Of a DNA stretch of 64,000 bases, positions 1 to 14,583 are shown in pieces. This DNA is from Trichopria drosophilae (Eukaryota > Arthropoda > Insecta > Hymenoptera > Diapriidae), in assembly GCA_030407085.1 (NCBI GenBank), contig CM059587.1:20557001-20621000 (forward strand). Direction: 5' to 3'. The notes under the pieces were generated by a model, which did no database searches, was not told the DNA's origin, and saw only the letters and a program-made list of their open reading frames with translations. The translations under genes and the position numbers were made by a program. The stretch's first letter is position 1; each line of letters begins with the position of its first letter.

Positions 1-1079
1 TTGTTTAGTGAGCGCGAAATGTTTTTTGATTGGGAATAAATATACAAACATTAATTTCGCTGAGATTCCGAGAGGTATTATTTTTGTCAAAACATCACAT
101 TGTTATGAAATACTTTTCTTCATAATCATTAAACAATTCTGTTTAGTGATACTATACACCACATAAATCTGCTTGCATGCTTCAACACGAGATGATAAAA
201 GTAGAAGAAAGCTAATTCCGGGATTTGTGTAAATAATTGGAAAGTAAGCATTCCGTTGCAGTATACACAATCTAAGTAATGTTCGAGATAATGTTTTCAT
301 TTCAAGCAGAAAATATGTTTGAATATAAGAGAAAATAATAGATATGAGGGATTCACTGAAAGGAATCCTGCAACGTGTCGCCACCGCTACATTATTGCAA
401 TGGAATTTTGTTATAGTACGTTTCTCCAGTTTTGTATAACACAGTTTATATATAAACTTGCTTATATTAGCTATCATTTCACAGATTTAAAATTTTTATG
501 GGATGGTCTTTGGTTCTCATTTTTTTCGAAAAATCTTAATACAATCCAACCCTTCCATCTTAACCTTCCTAAAAAAATGAATTTTTTAGTAAAATTTGCA
601 TTATTAGACAATTTTCTTTTTCACGTAGATTTATAGCGTATTATTACTACTAAAATTATTTTGTACACTGTAAAATTTATTATTCTGTATTTTTTTTTAA
701 ATTACACAAATTACTTAAAGTTTACACTTCTTCAGGAGTAAAAATTAGCGTCATTACCGAGCCCTAGGTTTTTAGTCAGTTACAAAATAATTTTAACCTA
801 TGTGAAATTTTCCTGATGATGAAATAACGTCTCCTCTATAAATTTCCTTGATTTGTGCTTTGATGGAAGTTATAGAGCCGTAAAAGTCATAATGAATGTT
901 TAATAAAATCATAGATAAGGATTTTTGAAGGTCAGTCGTGTACATAAACGATGAAAAATGATTACTAAATGAAATCGCTACAATTCATTTATTCGACTAC
1001 ATATTATATAGTTATTGTTGTATAAAGGGCATAGCATTGAGTTTTACATCCTTATTAATGAACACGAGACACGACGTTC
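1..1079. other. AT-rich stretch, nothing recognised
   Basis: No coding region, RNA gene or repeat could be supported here. Reading frames on both strands are short and of skewed composition, with no recognisable motif. Confidence 0.5.
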
Positions 1080-1530
1080 ATCTGGACGGAAATTCTACGC
1101 CTGAGATTAAAACATTATTTTTTAACACTTCGGGCGCGGAACTCGATTTTTCGCCCTAGGGCGAAACCTTAAGGCCCACGCCTATCGTGATTGTCAGAGA
1201 AGGGCGTGAAAATTAACACGGAAAAAACCATTGAATTTATTACCGTACTGCTTCACGCCTAAAGACATTTTTAACATTATAAATGTTCCTACCCACTACA
1301 GGTTCACTCTCAAAAATCGAGCGATGATTACACTGAAACAAATTCTAGAGTTTTATTACTCTGACTCGAATACGGGTGTACAATGGCTACTTTACAACAA
1401 TGGACTATCAATAGTACACTTTGGGTATGAAAAACGTAAAATAAAAAGACTGAGGTAAAGCAAAATATGTTTCCTAATAAGTGGAGCGTAAAATGATCAT
1501 TTTTCACCCTGCAAAGTAGCCATAATACAT
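1080..1530. repeat. Decayed copy of the GCGTAAA/GGGCG dispersed repeat
   Basis: This stretch contains phrases shared with copies near 34.2, 43.0 and 51.5 kb, such as TTCTACGCCTGAGATT, AACTCGATTTTTCGCCCT and GAGCGTAAAATGATCATTTT. A short inverted pair (ATGGCTACTTT near 1383 and its complement near 1520) suggests that part of it can fold back. There are no intact termini and the boundaries are approximate. Confidence 0.4.
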
Positions 1531-1599
1531 ATAGAATAGAAACTAGAATTTCTGTCAGTGAGATAATCAAATTTTATACCTAAGGATGAGCGCCATAAA

Positions 1600-3860
1600 A
1601 ATGAAAAAGTCTAAAAGCTTGAACACTGTAAAAATCCGAAAACATTACTGGTAATCGACGGACCTAAAATTAGTTGTTTTACAAGCCCTGAAGCACGGTC
1701 CTGATGCAAGCATCCTTGGTATACATACGGCATCCGCTGAAATCACGAAAAGTTAGAGTCGTATAAAAATCGTCCGCTGCGGCATCGGGCAAACAAATCC
1801 GGTTTTTGTATCGTCAAACTTTGATCGTAACATCAGTAACAAAAGTTTTCCGCGGAGTTTAACGTCGAAATCGCCATAGTGGCTCGAAAGATAACGCTTT
1901 CATTTCGGTAAAGTTTTTGTTGCAGCAACAAGTAGTCGGGTGGGGTCGATTACTGTCTCCTATCGAATCTCCCACGGACGAACGGCTAAATCGTCTGCCA
2001 GTATTTGCATTTCCTATTTATTCGCCTGATTTCGCAAATGCGGAGCTTATGACCCTGTTTCGATAAAAATAACGTCGATTGGAAGCAGTAACCTTTTCGA
2101 AACGAACGTAAACGTAAAGGTCGATGAATGCTACAGCCAGGCAGACGTGCGGTGATTTACGAATTCGCCACTTTCATCAAATAAACGTAGCGCCTGCGTG
2201 GGAGCATCCTCCATTGTATGTCGGCCCCCAAAAGCAACGACCATATAAAAATAGATCACCCCATGCGTTCCGTTGTAAATTCCTTGTAAACCTAATGAAC
2301 ACCGACACGACCTTGGGACGAATGAACGTCAAGTGTTGCATTTTTTCTGAAACCAACTATTGGACATGAGCAGTAAATGAGTAATTTTTATTTCTTTTGA
2401 CACCAAACTATTTCATCAAATATGACAATAACCTAAAAGGAATTTCCTCTATAACTGGTTCATTGATTGACAGTTTTTAACCCATGAACCCATCCAATGT
2501 TTCATAACTTCGTGTGAAAAAGAAGAGCTAGTCAGTCAAGCGATACTTAATTGATCGGAAGAAGTTATAGACATCGGAATATCTGTAGAATATTGTGGAC
2601 ATTAAATTTCCATGTTTTTTGGTATATGGATCCAACCCAATCACTACAATAACGGTTAGGTATTTTAACAGTATTTCGTGTGTCACTTATAAGCGCAAAA
2701 CCCTATAACTTATCATGTGGACTTTCATAGAGTAATGCTTTTACTTTAGCATCTTCAAAAACCTTTTATCTCCGTGATGCTTTTCGACATCAAAATAGTC
2801 CTTTGTGGACAGAACGAACCCCATTAAACCATACTTGGAAACGGTAAAAGGGAAACATCGCCGTCCCTTCACATTTTGCAGACATTAATCTAGCTATTAC
2901 TTGTATCGATCAATAGCCTATTTCTGAAGAGTTTCTTGAAAAACGACTACGGTTCTAAGTAAATAAAGTAAGCGATCATACAGTAAGGTATTGCTGATTG
3001 GATCCATGCTACAAAATACAGAATTGGTAGAATAATCACATCAATGTCACTACATCATTTGTGTTGTAAGAAACAGTTATTGGAACAATATTATTTGCTA
3101 TTGTCGTCAACAGCAAAACTACTATAGTCTGTGATTATTCTAAATTTATCGATTCAACCAAACAATAAATCCTTTTAACAACGAAACACAGCAATCTGTT
3201 AGTTGGACACATCGGACGGGACCATCGATTAGCGATAAGAAGACTAAACCTATAATTTTCGGAATGCAACCTTGGTATACTGGACACCATAATAGGACCT
3301 CCTCATTTGGTCTTTCGCATATCTGATCTTGCATGTCATCATCGCATCTCCAATGTTAGTTCGTCAATCATCGGCTCAATATTGGAAGAAAGCAAATTGG
3401 CTAGCCATTGAAGATGGTAACATGCATAAATTCTGCGAAATACAAGCTAAATAACATCACGGACATTTGCATTGTATTTCTTTACACTATTATGATAGTC
3501 TTGTTGGTACAATATTCCACAGATGAATTTCTTGATGGATCTGTTATTCGAACTCTTGCTGGATAACTTTACATTCCACAAGTACAAACTTAGTCTTTAT
3601 TTATTTATGTTTATAGCATTTCGCACTGAATGGCACTGCATAGTGGTTCTGTAAACATGCCGGTTTACTTACGTATCCTGATGTCTGGGACAATATTACG
3701 TGTCAAATCCTAATCAATAATCAGTAGGAATTCGTTGATGAAGCAATAGCTCACGCAGAAGATGATTCTGAAGCTATACGTTATTTTAACACGTTTCCTT
3801 ACATCGGAATCATTACATGGTATGAATCAATTACCATGACTTTCAGGCGCCTCCAAACCG
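1600..3860. other. Unassigned sequence, possibly very old decayed coding DNA
   Basis: No intact gene is visible. On the plus strand, roughly 3350-3840 reads as several stop-interrupted but protein-like segments, for example a run beginning FVDEAIAHAEDDSEAIRYF near 3730. I do not recognise the family, and this may be chance. Confidence 0.25.
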
Positions 3861-4930
3861 TTTGTTGAATTTAATGCATAGTATAAATAAAATTCAAAAA
3901 GATTTTTTATATTCAAATCAAGCACACCTCTCCGAGAACAGCTTCAGGCGCTTCTCAGGATTTGAAAAAATTGACTTTCATTTTTCAAATTGTATTCTTA
4001 CCACATCCTCAAAGCATAGAACGAATTGGGGACTCTTAACATGTAAAATTCTGTTATACATCTTCCTATTTTTTCTAAATGGGAAATTGTTAGATTATTT
4101 TCAATCCTTTTTTTTGAGCAGAATGCAAATGTCTGCCGCAGAAGAGGCACCGTTTTACGGAATCAATCAACATTCTACAAACTCGAATTTCAAGCGTTAT
4201 TCGACAAACAATACGATTTATAACTCTTTGGCAAATTTCTCGAATTAAGCACGTAACTTGAAGTTTGCGAATGAAAGTATTCATAACGGTTCGAGGCTTT
4301 ATTATCAAGCGCACGTCACGTTCGGTGTCAATGTTGGAAGAACGTGCTTAATATCCCAGCAAGGCATTATCGATATTGAGAATATAGACATGAAAAATGG
4401 CGCTGGAGATTCGTCCTCTTTCAGGAAAACACCACCTTCCGCGAATGGATTTCACTGCCTAACAGATGAAAGCGAGCGCTTTTCAATCCAAACTCTTTGT
4501 TAAGACATAGTACAAAACGGTGAGAGAAATATTGCACTTGCTGAATGGGATTTTTTACTAGAGAAAATGTAATGAAATTGCATTCAGAATTGAATATAAC
4601 ATGGATGTAAAAATATAAATTATTTTTTCATGTAATTAGGCATTTATAAAACTACTATCACGTTTCGAATATCTTGTTATTAGGATTATACTGTAACAAA
4701 ATAAATTTGCATTTTGTGTAGCTTACAAAAGTATTCCCGTCTCTTACTGCATTTTTCTAATGAGATACAGGGAAGTTAACGAACTTCGTGGAGCTCTACT
4801 GATATGATATGGTTTATTTGTAATCTGGATGAAGTGAAACAGTTTGAAGCTTCGTATTCGGAATTATTCGTGAGTATCCGGATCTTTTCGGCCCTCACCA
4901 CTCTAAAGTTCCTAGTGATCTCTCTGTATC
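3861..4930. other. Nothing recognised
   Basis: Only short open frames without motifs occur here. I see no gene, RNA or clear repeat. Confidence 0.4.
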
Positions 4931-4934
4931 CTTA

Positions 4935-4948
4935 CCCCCCCCCCCCCC
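4935..4948. repeat. Poly(C) run, 14 nt
   Basis: A homopolymer of 14 C on the plus strand. Similar C or G runs occur at 23473-23484 (12 C) and 38347-38361 (15 G). Its exact length may be unreliable because of sequencing or polymerase slippage. Confidence 0.9.
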
Positions 4949-5019
4949 ACTTTTAAGTTGTCGCGCCAATCTATATCAATTTGTTCCTTCTACTCGTTCC
5001 CCCACTACTCACTCTGAGC

Positions 5020-5180
5020 ATGCATAGACGGCGCGAAGAAGGGGTAAATATATATATTTTTGTCACATCTGCACAAAAAACCGCCTTTGTGAGCTGGTAA
5101 AGCGTGCAACATGAAACATATTAAAGGCTTGTACCTACTGTTAGGGTCACCTTTCGCGCCCGCTTCTTGTTTTTTACGTG
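5020..5180. repeat. Partial copy of the GC-rich dispersed repeat
   Basis: Around 5060-5105 the sequence closely resembles 16257-16305, sharing a phrase like TTTTGTCACATCTGCACAAA followed by a divergent GGT(T)AAAGCG. It is therefore a fragment of the family seen in fuller form at 16.2-16.6 and 57.6-57.98 kb. Confidence 0.5.
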
Positions 5181-7263
5181 CCTTGTACTTCGCAGGCATT
5201 ATATCGGCACAGTTTATTTTGTACAGGTGTAAAAAAATATCGTGTATATTAAGGGCGATAAGAAAGCATCGGAGATAAGTCCCCAACATTAAAATCTTAA
5301 CCTTATAGTATTTTAAGGAAGAGAACGACACCCGCCGATACGTAAAATGAAATAATAAATTGTTCAGAAAATTTCTATCATTATTATTCAACACTAAATA
5401 TTATTACTTAACCAGTAATTATTTTAGAAAAATTAAATAATTTTGCGCGATATTTTTATATTAAGTAAATTTAAAATTCGCAGGCATATTCCATGTGGGT
5501 CAAATATGATGTACGGATGATGATTGCACCACCAACAAGGTTTCGAATGGAGCTGGCAATTAGAAGTGCGTAACTTCGTATTCGTGTCGGGGAAATACAA
5601 CCTTTGAATGGCATGTAGCCGAATGAGAAACTTCTTTGTTTCTCATAGGTATTGTACCATAGTATAATGTTCGCAGGACATAATCCTTTTATATATGACA
5701 ATTTATTTCACATTAGGCAGTTCAAGGGCACTTCACTGATAACAATCTTCGCTTGTTTTAAAATACTTCTTTTAAAGCAATTTACACTCATTTTCTAGAT
5801 AATTAATAAATCTTTTAATGTTAGTATTTCTGGAATTAAATCAGTGGTGTAGTATACGACAATAAATGTAGAAATTTCAGTGTTGTTGGTAAAGCTAGAA
5901 AATATACCTGATTAACTACTCGTAGAATTTATTATAATGTTGATGTTGATAATATTACTATTTTAGCTGCTTAAAAAAATAAATATAAATACAAACATAC
6001 TCATAAAACCTTGTTATAAAATCTAATAAAAACGTAAATATTAAATTCGAAATCACGACTACCTGGCACTTATTTCTCTTTAATATCATTGTCTCTTACT
6101 GTAACAAGGTCAACAATAAGTATAGTTGCTATTCAACGGTAAGTTTTTACGTTTCTTTTTGTTCCAAGCTTTTATTCATTAAAACTGATAATTATTTTTA
6201 ATTCACAGATTTTATCTTTTTAAATTAAGAGCATTTTTATGTATTCTGCCAAACATGAATATTTAGTGACTCGCCACACTTTTGTATCGACATTTTAAGG
6301 TACGAAAAAGAATTTTTCACTTTATATTGATTGGATGCTTTTGTGATCTATTATAACTGTATTTTGTTATATTTTTATTGCTAATAAATAATTAAATGTT
6401 TGTTCTGAAGTGTTTAAAATGTTAACGGAAGCATCACATGAAGTACATTTTTTATTATTTGCTAAACGAAAAAGTATGTATGACGAAAAAGCATTTTTGA
6501 CATTTCTGTGATATAATATATTGAAGTTTATCATATGTTTCGAGAAAATATAATAAAATTTCTTACTTTATTTATCCTAATTAAAGTGTCTAAAAAACGT
6601 TAGTTATTAACCTAACCTCCATCTTAAAAGCATTCAAACTTTTCGAAAAACGTTGTTTTTTCTATTTTGATTAGATTATGACTATTCTACTTCAGAAAAT
6701 TCACTACGTCACTGCGTGAATTTTCACACTAGAATTTTCTATAACATTAAACCATTCGCTTGATAGACATAATTATTTTTACCGTGTGATAAATTTAGAA
6801 ATATACAATTGAAAGGTAAATCAGAATGAAATAAAAATAGAAAATCACTGGTTCAACTCTATTAATTAGATAATTTGAGACTACAGATGGTAAATCGATA
6901 ACGCTATAAGATCCTCAATTACGTCCGCGACACTTTTCATTGAGTAATACGTGACTAAGGCAACATCGACGTGGAAAAGTGTTCAAGACTAATTGCTTAA
7001 TTGTCTATTAAACTGGATTACACAAAGGTAACAAAAGGCAGTCTTTCTTCTCCAAAACTGAATAAAGAAAGGATGCCAAAGATTAAGATATACCTAGCAT
7101 GAAATTAAATTAAAAATAATTTCAGAGATATTTTGTCTTGAATTATTTTATTTCCAGTCTAAAAACTCCATATGGAAGTATTTTTATACAATATTAAGGT
7201 TTTTATCCACGTTAACTGCAAAAGGGTATTTTTAAGAGCACTTTAAATGTTCAGAATGCTATG
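5181..7263. other. AT-rich non-coding stretch
   Basis: No gene, RNA or clear repeat was recognised. The frames seen are low-complexity and lack motifs. Confidence 0.4.
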
Positions 7264-7371
7264 CACTGTAAAAAATATTTTATGAAATTTTAAGAAAAAT
7301 GTAGGAAGCAAATTTCATAAATGTTACAAAAAAGTGTTTCATGACAATTCGTAAACGCTTTTCATGCCATG

Positions 7372-7471
7372 TTATTAAATTTAAGGAAATTGTATTAAAT
7401 TTAAGGAACTTTTATTAAATTTAAGGAATTTTTATTAAATTTAAAGAACTTTTATTAAATTTAAGATATTT
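7372..7471. repeat. 20-bp minisatellite, five units
   Basis: Five consecutive 20-bp units of the form TTATTAAATTTAAGGAACTT differ at one to four positions. They lie inside the left half of the terminal-inverted-repeat element and are followed at once by a TA microsatellite. Confidence 0.9.
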
Positions 7472-7479
7472 TTATTACC

Positions 7480-7505
7480 TATATATATATATATATATAT
7501 ATATA
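7480..7505. repeat. (TA)n microsatellite
   Basis: About 13 uninterrupted TA dinucleotides lie directly after the 20-bp minisatellite. Confidence 0.9.
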
Positions 7506-8515
7506 CAATAGAGGACAAAAATATATATACATGTGTAGTGATGTTATATAAATTATACACATTATGAAATATATAATTTATGTGAAGTGTGCGTGTGTTC
7601 CAAAATTTTTATTTCTTGTTAACAAGTTAGAATAAAATTTCAGATAGCTTGTGAATTTGACAACCTACTACACCTACATTCCTTATCTCTGTAATAAACT
7701 GTTTAAAACAATTTACTTAATTTATTATATTATATGTAAAAATATTAATATTATTTTTAATTATTATTAATAAAACCTGAGTTGAGCTAATAATTCTTAT
7801 TATTTTGTTTCTAATTTTTGATGATGTTAATGACAACCGATTGATATAAAACAAATTTCTTCAGCTTCGTGAGATCAAAACGTGTCCAGAAATATGGTTA
7901 TAGACTAATTTAAGGGTACATTTGCATTTTTGACCTTAGCGTCGAGTCAAACAATTTTCTCCTTTTAAATCAATACGATCACAGTTTAAATTTTTTTTTT
8001 GTTCATTTCTGATATTTGATTACACAAAAATTCCTCACTTAGTGATTCTGTAAATTCTGTTAAAAAAAACACATGTATTTCAATAGGACCTTTGAGGTTA
8101 GGTTTCAGTGCGCTGAGATCGCTGAGATACTCTGCGTGCTCAGCAACGTTGCCAAGTTTTCGCTCCTTCCGTGTTACTTTTACTATGCTCGTATGTATGT
8201 ATAATTGATAAAAGATATGCTATTCATGTCTTTTTTATTAATTATTATTCATAGCAACTAATCACGGCAGTGCTGGATTTTACCGGATTTCAAGATTTCA
8301 ACAGACTCACGGAACGGAACAACGATACGCTGTTTTAAGGGGATTGAAGTTTATTAAATTTAAGAAAATTTTCTTAAATTTCATATTTTTCATTAATCGA
8401 TATTAAGATTTACGTTCCTTAAACTGTTTTAAGGATCAAAATTCTTAATTTTCAGTAACATTTATGAAATTTGCTTCCAACTTTTTTATTAAATTTCATG
8501 AAATTTTTTACAGTG

Positions 8516-11500
8516 TGCTTAGTACTGTTCAGATAGAGCTGATAAAGCGTGCTTTAAGAGCTCTCAAATATGAGTTCTTTAAAATATGCGTTTTCTGGTT
8601 ATTATATTGTATATATATGTTGACGTTAATCAATTTTTTAATCCATATTTTCTTACCGGATTTGCTCTTCTAAATACACTAAAAGTACCCATTCTAATTA
8701 CAGCTTTCTATAAGTAGGTATACAGGAAGTAAATATCGGCCGTGATTAGTTTTGTTTTCGATCACTATTTAACATCTGAAGGCGAAACTCAGACGTTAAA
8801 AATGTACATTGGTTTACTAAATAAAAAGATATTCAATATGAAGTAATGTAGGATGTCTTTAAAACACCTGGTTTGGCAAACTATCATAACTGAGATTTCT
8901 GCAAGAGGTCTTTGTTTTTAGATATCTTTGAAAAGTGCTCTGGAAGAGATGTGTGCCCTTTTCTATCAGTTAGTCCATGGCGTTATTTCGAGACTGAGCA
9001 TACTCATATCACTAGAAATTTTGAACAAAAAACAAAATTTCACATTTCCAAAGGTTTTCAATAATATTATCTTTTGTTTGACCACGTTACTAAATTTATT
9101 AATAATTACTTCTTATCCTACTTGCGCTAATACTTTATATGGCAATTGGCAATATTAGTATACCCGGTGCCTTAATTTGGCCACTCTAATATTATAAAAG
9201 ACTCGTACCGTAATCTCATTTTGGTATAAATTTTCAAACGTATCGAATTTATTCATCTATTCTCAACTATTACATTGTTACTTCATGCGCCGATCCATTT
9301 TCGGCATATTTTTAACGAGTAATAAATTTTGAAGAAAATTGTTTTTTCATTTCTATGAATATGAAAATGAATATAGATTGGAAATCGAATTTATTTATGA
9401 ATTTGAGAGAATTTTTAAAACGAAAACGCTCAATTACTAAAAATGAGATGGTTTATCCACTTTTTGATTGCTATTGTTTTATAATAAAAAACATGGCAAG
9501 AAATTATTATTTTTCATTACAGTAATACCCAATTAGTATAAATTAAATTTTAACACACAAATAATAAAATCTGTAATGATTTAGTTCTTCTATAGACTAT
9601 TTTAAGTAATCAAGCGTAACAGTACAATTTTTTTAAATATTACATTTAATTGTTGTTATTTAGCTCTTCCGAAATGTACAATGAATCTTTTTTCGTTGTA
9701 ATAAATTATTGCGCGTTTTATTACTACCTGAAAAAGAAAACTTCAGTTCCGCGTGGCTAAACCGATCACTGGAAGTAAGAAAATGAAACGCACTAAAAAG
9801 GGGGATTTAGTTTAAATTTATTTAATTTTATAACAATAATTAATTGATTCAAGGGAAATTTTTTAACACAAATGTACTTGATATTTAGAAATCATAAATC
9901 GATTCACTGTGTCGTTGGGGGTATTTAAAATAACTCCCCTCTCCTAATCAGTGGTTAATTAAAAACGAGAATATGGAACAATAAATTTTTAATTTCTATA
10001 ATATTGTCATACGGAGGCATATCTTCATATAAAAAACTTCTCCTCTGGTTGGATGTGATAAAAAATTTGCTCAGAACCATAGTCAGGTTGTTACTGAAAC
10101 TGTTTCGTCTTGTAAGGTTCTTATTGTTTATGTTGTTTACTCTTAATGCGTGTTTGTAACAAACAAGATCGTAATTGCCATTTAATCTTTGGGCTTCAAG
10201 AAAAATTGACACAGAAAGTTGAAAAAAAATACATCTTGCAGAGCTCTTTAATAAGTCTTAAAAATTGTAATTTAATAACTTATATACTTATTAATAACAT
10301 AAATACTTATCAGAAAGAGCTCTTAAAATGTTTTTGAAAAAGGTCTGTATCAATTTTAAAAGCTCTACAGGACCTCTCAACTATGAGGTCTCAGCTTTGA
10401 CATATAAAATAAATAACATAAACGAAAAGCAAATTTCTGAAAATGATAGATTCTATTGTAGTAACTTAATTATTAATTTAGATAATTTTTACCCGAGTAC
10501 CTTTTTTCTGTTTGCATAGTTATATATTAGATAGTGATTACATTCAAGAGAATGGGGATCAGATAATAATAAAACAAAACTGTGATAACACATGCTAAAT
10601 ATCGGAAAAGCTTATTTCGTCATTGTTGCTTTTAATCTATCGGTCTGCATATACAGTAAATATCGCGCGATCTCAGTTTTGGATTCAATTGCCACCTAGT
10701 GTATCTGGCAGAAACACAGATCTCAACTCTGAGAATCCCCTTACTAAAAGAAAAAAAGGTCAAAATGAGATACATTTAAGATCTCATACATAATATCTCT
10801 TCAAGATTACGATTTTAAGTCCTAATTAAGACATCTTTAAGAGCTCCTTTTATAGATTATCACAATTCAAATCTCTTTAGGAGGACTTTTTTGGAGATAT
10901 CTTTGGACTGAGCTCTGGACGACCTCTTTAGGAAGTATGTGCTGGATGGGAATCATGGTGATCGTCTTGTCATAAGATGTTAATAAATAATAGTTCTCTT
11001 AAGTTTTAAGACAACAAGAATTTGCTTAAAGACCACATACTGACTTAATACTTAAATTTAGGCCATTAAATTAGGTTAGTCCAGCTCGTAAGATTAATTT
11101 TTTTCTGTCTATACAAATGTTTTGCTAGAAAAAGTCAATGGAATCAGATTTACTTCTAGTCAATAAAATGTAAATTTATAGGAACAAAAATTATACATAC
11201 CCTTTCGAAATAGCTTAATTTACTCAAATCACATTATTGTGCGCATTATTTTTACAAGAAACTTTTATTTATTACGAAATATTTAATCGAAGTACATTTG
11301 ATCTGATTAACAAAAGATTACACGTATTTGCAAAAATTACAGTCCATCAAACAATGTAGGTGGCGATTACTTAAACACCGATAAAAGTAAAGAATAATTG
11401 ATGCGGGTATAAGAAACCGAACTCGAAGAAGATAGAATCGTCGTAGTCGTCATGAAACTCCCAAATCAAGGATATTTTATCGTTATAGTAGATGCGGGTT

Positions 11501-14500
11501 GTGAATTAAATGATCGTTAAATTCGCCATGTATAAAAGTAACTTGATTTAAAAATACAAGCAAATGCATTTATTATGTATTAAATTATAGTATACTATCC
11601 GAAAATTCGTTTTACTTCGATGCGCATTAAACGCATGTCGGATTTTGTCAAGTAAAAAATACATATTTAATATACAATCGGGTACTAAAATGTTTTGCTA
11701 ACTGGGAAATCTATTTTCATCCTGACAGATACCGCAAATTTTCATTATTGAAATAATTTAGCTATTTGACTCAAAATTAACAGAAAAAAAATTATAATTT
11801 TTTTTTAACCATTGGCTGGTATATTTTCATATATCGCCCTTGATGTAAGTTGATGTTACGGAATAACAAACTTAGGTATTACAAATTTCAATGTAAACTT
11901 TTTAAACCCAAGAAAATCTACAAATAATTCAAAGAATACAATTTACTTTTGCGGTAGAAATAAAAAATGTCGTGTATGTTTGAAGAAAAACCGGTAGCAT
12001 TCGCATTGTACTACAAGAAATACACATGTCATTCTAAATACATGAAAATATTAGCACTTGAAGGCGGGATAACTGTCGCGTGGCATACAGCGACATCTAC
12101 CAGGCAGCCGCGAAATGACTTTGGACCAAATATATCAACACAAAAATGTATCCCTTTCATTTATTTCAAAATAATAAGATATTAACGGAATTCTAAGGTA
12201 CTCTATCATGACTTGTCTCTCAATGTTTTTCCAAATATTGGAGTAATAATTATGTTTTATTAAACTTTAAGTAAATTCATTTTTTCCAAGTAACTCTTTT
12301 ATTGGCGAATCTTGGAGAAGAAAAGGCGTTATTAAACTCTGCAGGGCTTATATTGAGATACAACTAAGAAAACGTTGTGTCTTCTGTACCTAACCTTAAA
12401 AGTCGCCAAGAACGCCTTTTTTTTTAAACATAACCTCAAATATCTCAAAAATCCTGACGTGATAGACACAAAAAATTACTTCGGAAATGACCCGTTACTT
12501 TCGACCAATAAAAGTATGCCTGTGTACGTAATAGTTTGCTATCATGTTTTATAGGGTCAGTAAATCTGTATTCCCGTCTTATTTTCCCTATTTGCATTTG
12601 CATATGTGAAAAATTAAATCATGTTTGCATTTACAAGTAATTTCATTGATATAATACCATTATGTAATCAGAAAAGTAAATTAACATTTTTTGTTGATAT
12701 GTTTTGTGTATATTTCAAAATTGAGAATTATTTTCTTGAAAATAATTTCTTTGTTAACAGCATACAATTGTTGGAGCAAAAAATGGTAGCTAATCTACGT
12801 ACCACTTTTTTGCCGTGTAAATCATTTTAAAACTTGTTATAAAAAAAGGAAAACAATGAAATTTAATTACTTAGATATACATTAACGCTTAACCCAACTT
12901 CAATTTCTCACAATCGACCGAAAGCACTGAAAAGAAGATTTACATTGTTAATATATGAGAAGATGGAAACAATCATAAACATGAAGTTTTCGAATTAATT
13001 GTAAATCGCATATATGATTTTTGTTAGAAGTTTTTCATTTACTTCTTTTAATATTCTTTATGTAGCTAAAAACAAACAAATAAAAAAACCAAAATATTTG
13101 ACTTATACAAGTTTATTTATTTTAAACATATTATCGTTTTAATATTGAGCAATTTATGTACATTATTTAAAATAAGTAAAATAATAAAGAGTAAAGTATA
13201 AGAACATTTGAGGTTATACTTTTAATATACCCGGTTAAAATATTCCAGTGTAAACTAGCTCCGGGTAAAGGGAGATTGTTTTGGTGTGAATTTTTAAAAT
13301 AATGGGAGATTGTAAAGAAAGTATTGGTGAGAAATGTTGTGTGGTCTAAATTTGTATGTTTCCCGCGGTAAAACGTGCCAGTATACGAATTGTAAACAAA
13401 TATAAATTATAATGAATGAACGCGATTATTTGTTTTCATTTCGATCACTATTACCCAGAATCTATTTATTTATTATTTGGGCAAATCCTAGAAATTGAAT
13501 TTTGTCTCACGGTATTTTTCTTTATTGTATGTTATTTGCACAATAAGACAACTCTGAAAATAAAAAAATGTGTGGTGGAATTAGTCACATTTCGTTTCAT
13601 TTTATAAAAGAAAGTTTTAATTTATTTGCGTTCATTAGGAAAATTAGTAGTTTTCTGTAAGAAAACAGGAAAAATCTAAATTATAATTTTTGAACGGCGG
13701 ACGAACAACTGAACAAGAATATCATTGGAAATTGGTGTACTTATTTTACCAGGACAAAATAATATAATATGAAAATATTTCAAATTCTTGTAATTTGGAA
13801 TTAAAATAAAAGACAAGTAGCAAGTTTATTAATTTTGAATGAATTTTAAAAACTCCACAAATGACCACTTTTGTATACATGGAAAACTTAAGCTGCCATA
13901 TTAGTTTAGCAATGTTTAATTTTGCACTATATTAGTTGAGGAATTTAATCAGCGGTTTAACTAATCGCAGTCACTATATTTCTAACGTTTGTGCTCGTAC
14001 AAAATTTCTGTACGTGTACAATAATTTACAATATTTGTCGATTTAAAAAATGTCGATTTAGCCAAATGTGTTTTTTTTTGTGACGTGTATTAAATGAAAT
14101 TATTCAAAGATCTAGATCATTCTACCGTGACTTTGCGTACACTCGGATAATGCAAATATCGTGGAATACTCCATCGTAAAAGGGTCCGATTAATTTTAGA
14201 CGGAATTTAATCGGGCAAGAAATTCTCGATACTTGGAGGCTTTCATCGTTCTTAGCAGGTTTCTAAATTAATTGGTTTAATTGGCCCGAAAATTATTTGC
14301 TGCCTAATCGATGCTGGTTGTCGGCTCGATTTCCATAAGAAATAATAATTCAACAATCCAAGGCATAGTTCAAACTAATTTCGTGTGTATAAAATATTTT
14401 TTAGAAAAATTGTCATGAATTCACATTCCTAAAAATTTGTTGCATATTTAAGCAAATATTTATAGTTACATGAAAAACATTTATTTGGGTTTAAAATGTC

Positions 14501-14580
14501 TTCCTTTCATCACATAGGAATTACTACAAAAAAATTGTACATTTTATAACAAGGATGGGAAACATATATTTTTCGGTACT
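8516..14580. other. Long AT-rich non-coding stretch
   Basis: No supported gene. Short related phrases recur, such as AGATATCTTTG followed by CTCTGGA at about 8918 and 10898, and AAGAGCTCTTAAA-like palindromes near 8555, 10240 and 10317. They hint at an old dispersed repeat whose limits I cannot define. All open frames are short and low-complexity. Confidence 0.35.
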
Positions 14581-14583
14581 ACA

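Larger units (their letters stand above)
7264..8515. mobile_element. Non-autonomous element with ~65-bp terminal inverted repeats
   Basis: The left end (7264-7327) begins CACTGTAAAAAAT and runs through GGAAGCAAATTTCATAAATG. The right end (8455-8515) is its imperfect reverse complement, ending ATTTTTTACAGTG. The 1.25-kb interior holds a 20-bp tandem repeat (7372-7471), a TA microsatellite (7480-7505) and no convincing coding sequence. The CACTG ends recall hAT-type MITEs, but no 8-bp target duplication was found, so the superfamily is not assigned. Confidence 0.7.

Noticed and set aside
5005..5394. 129-codon minus-strand gene
   Set aside because: Overlaps a dispersed repeat fragment and shows no domain, signal peptide or splice context.
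7372..7471. CRISPR-like array
   Set aside because: 20-bp units are directly adjacent without spacers; a minisatellite in a eukaryotic genome.
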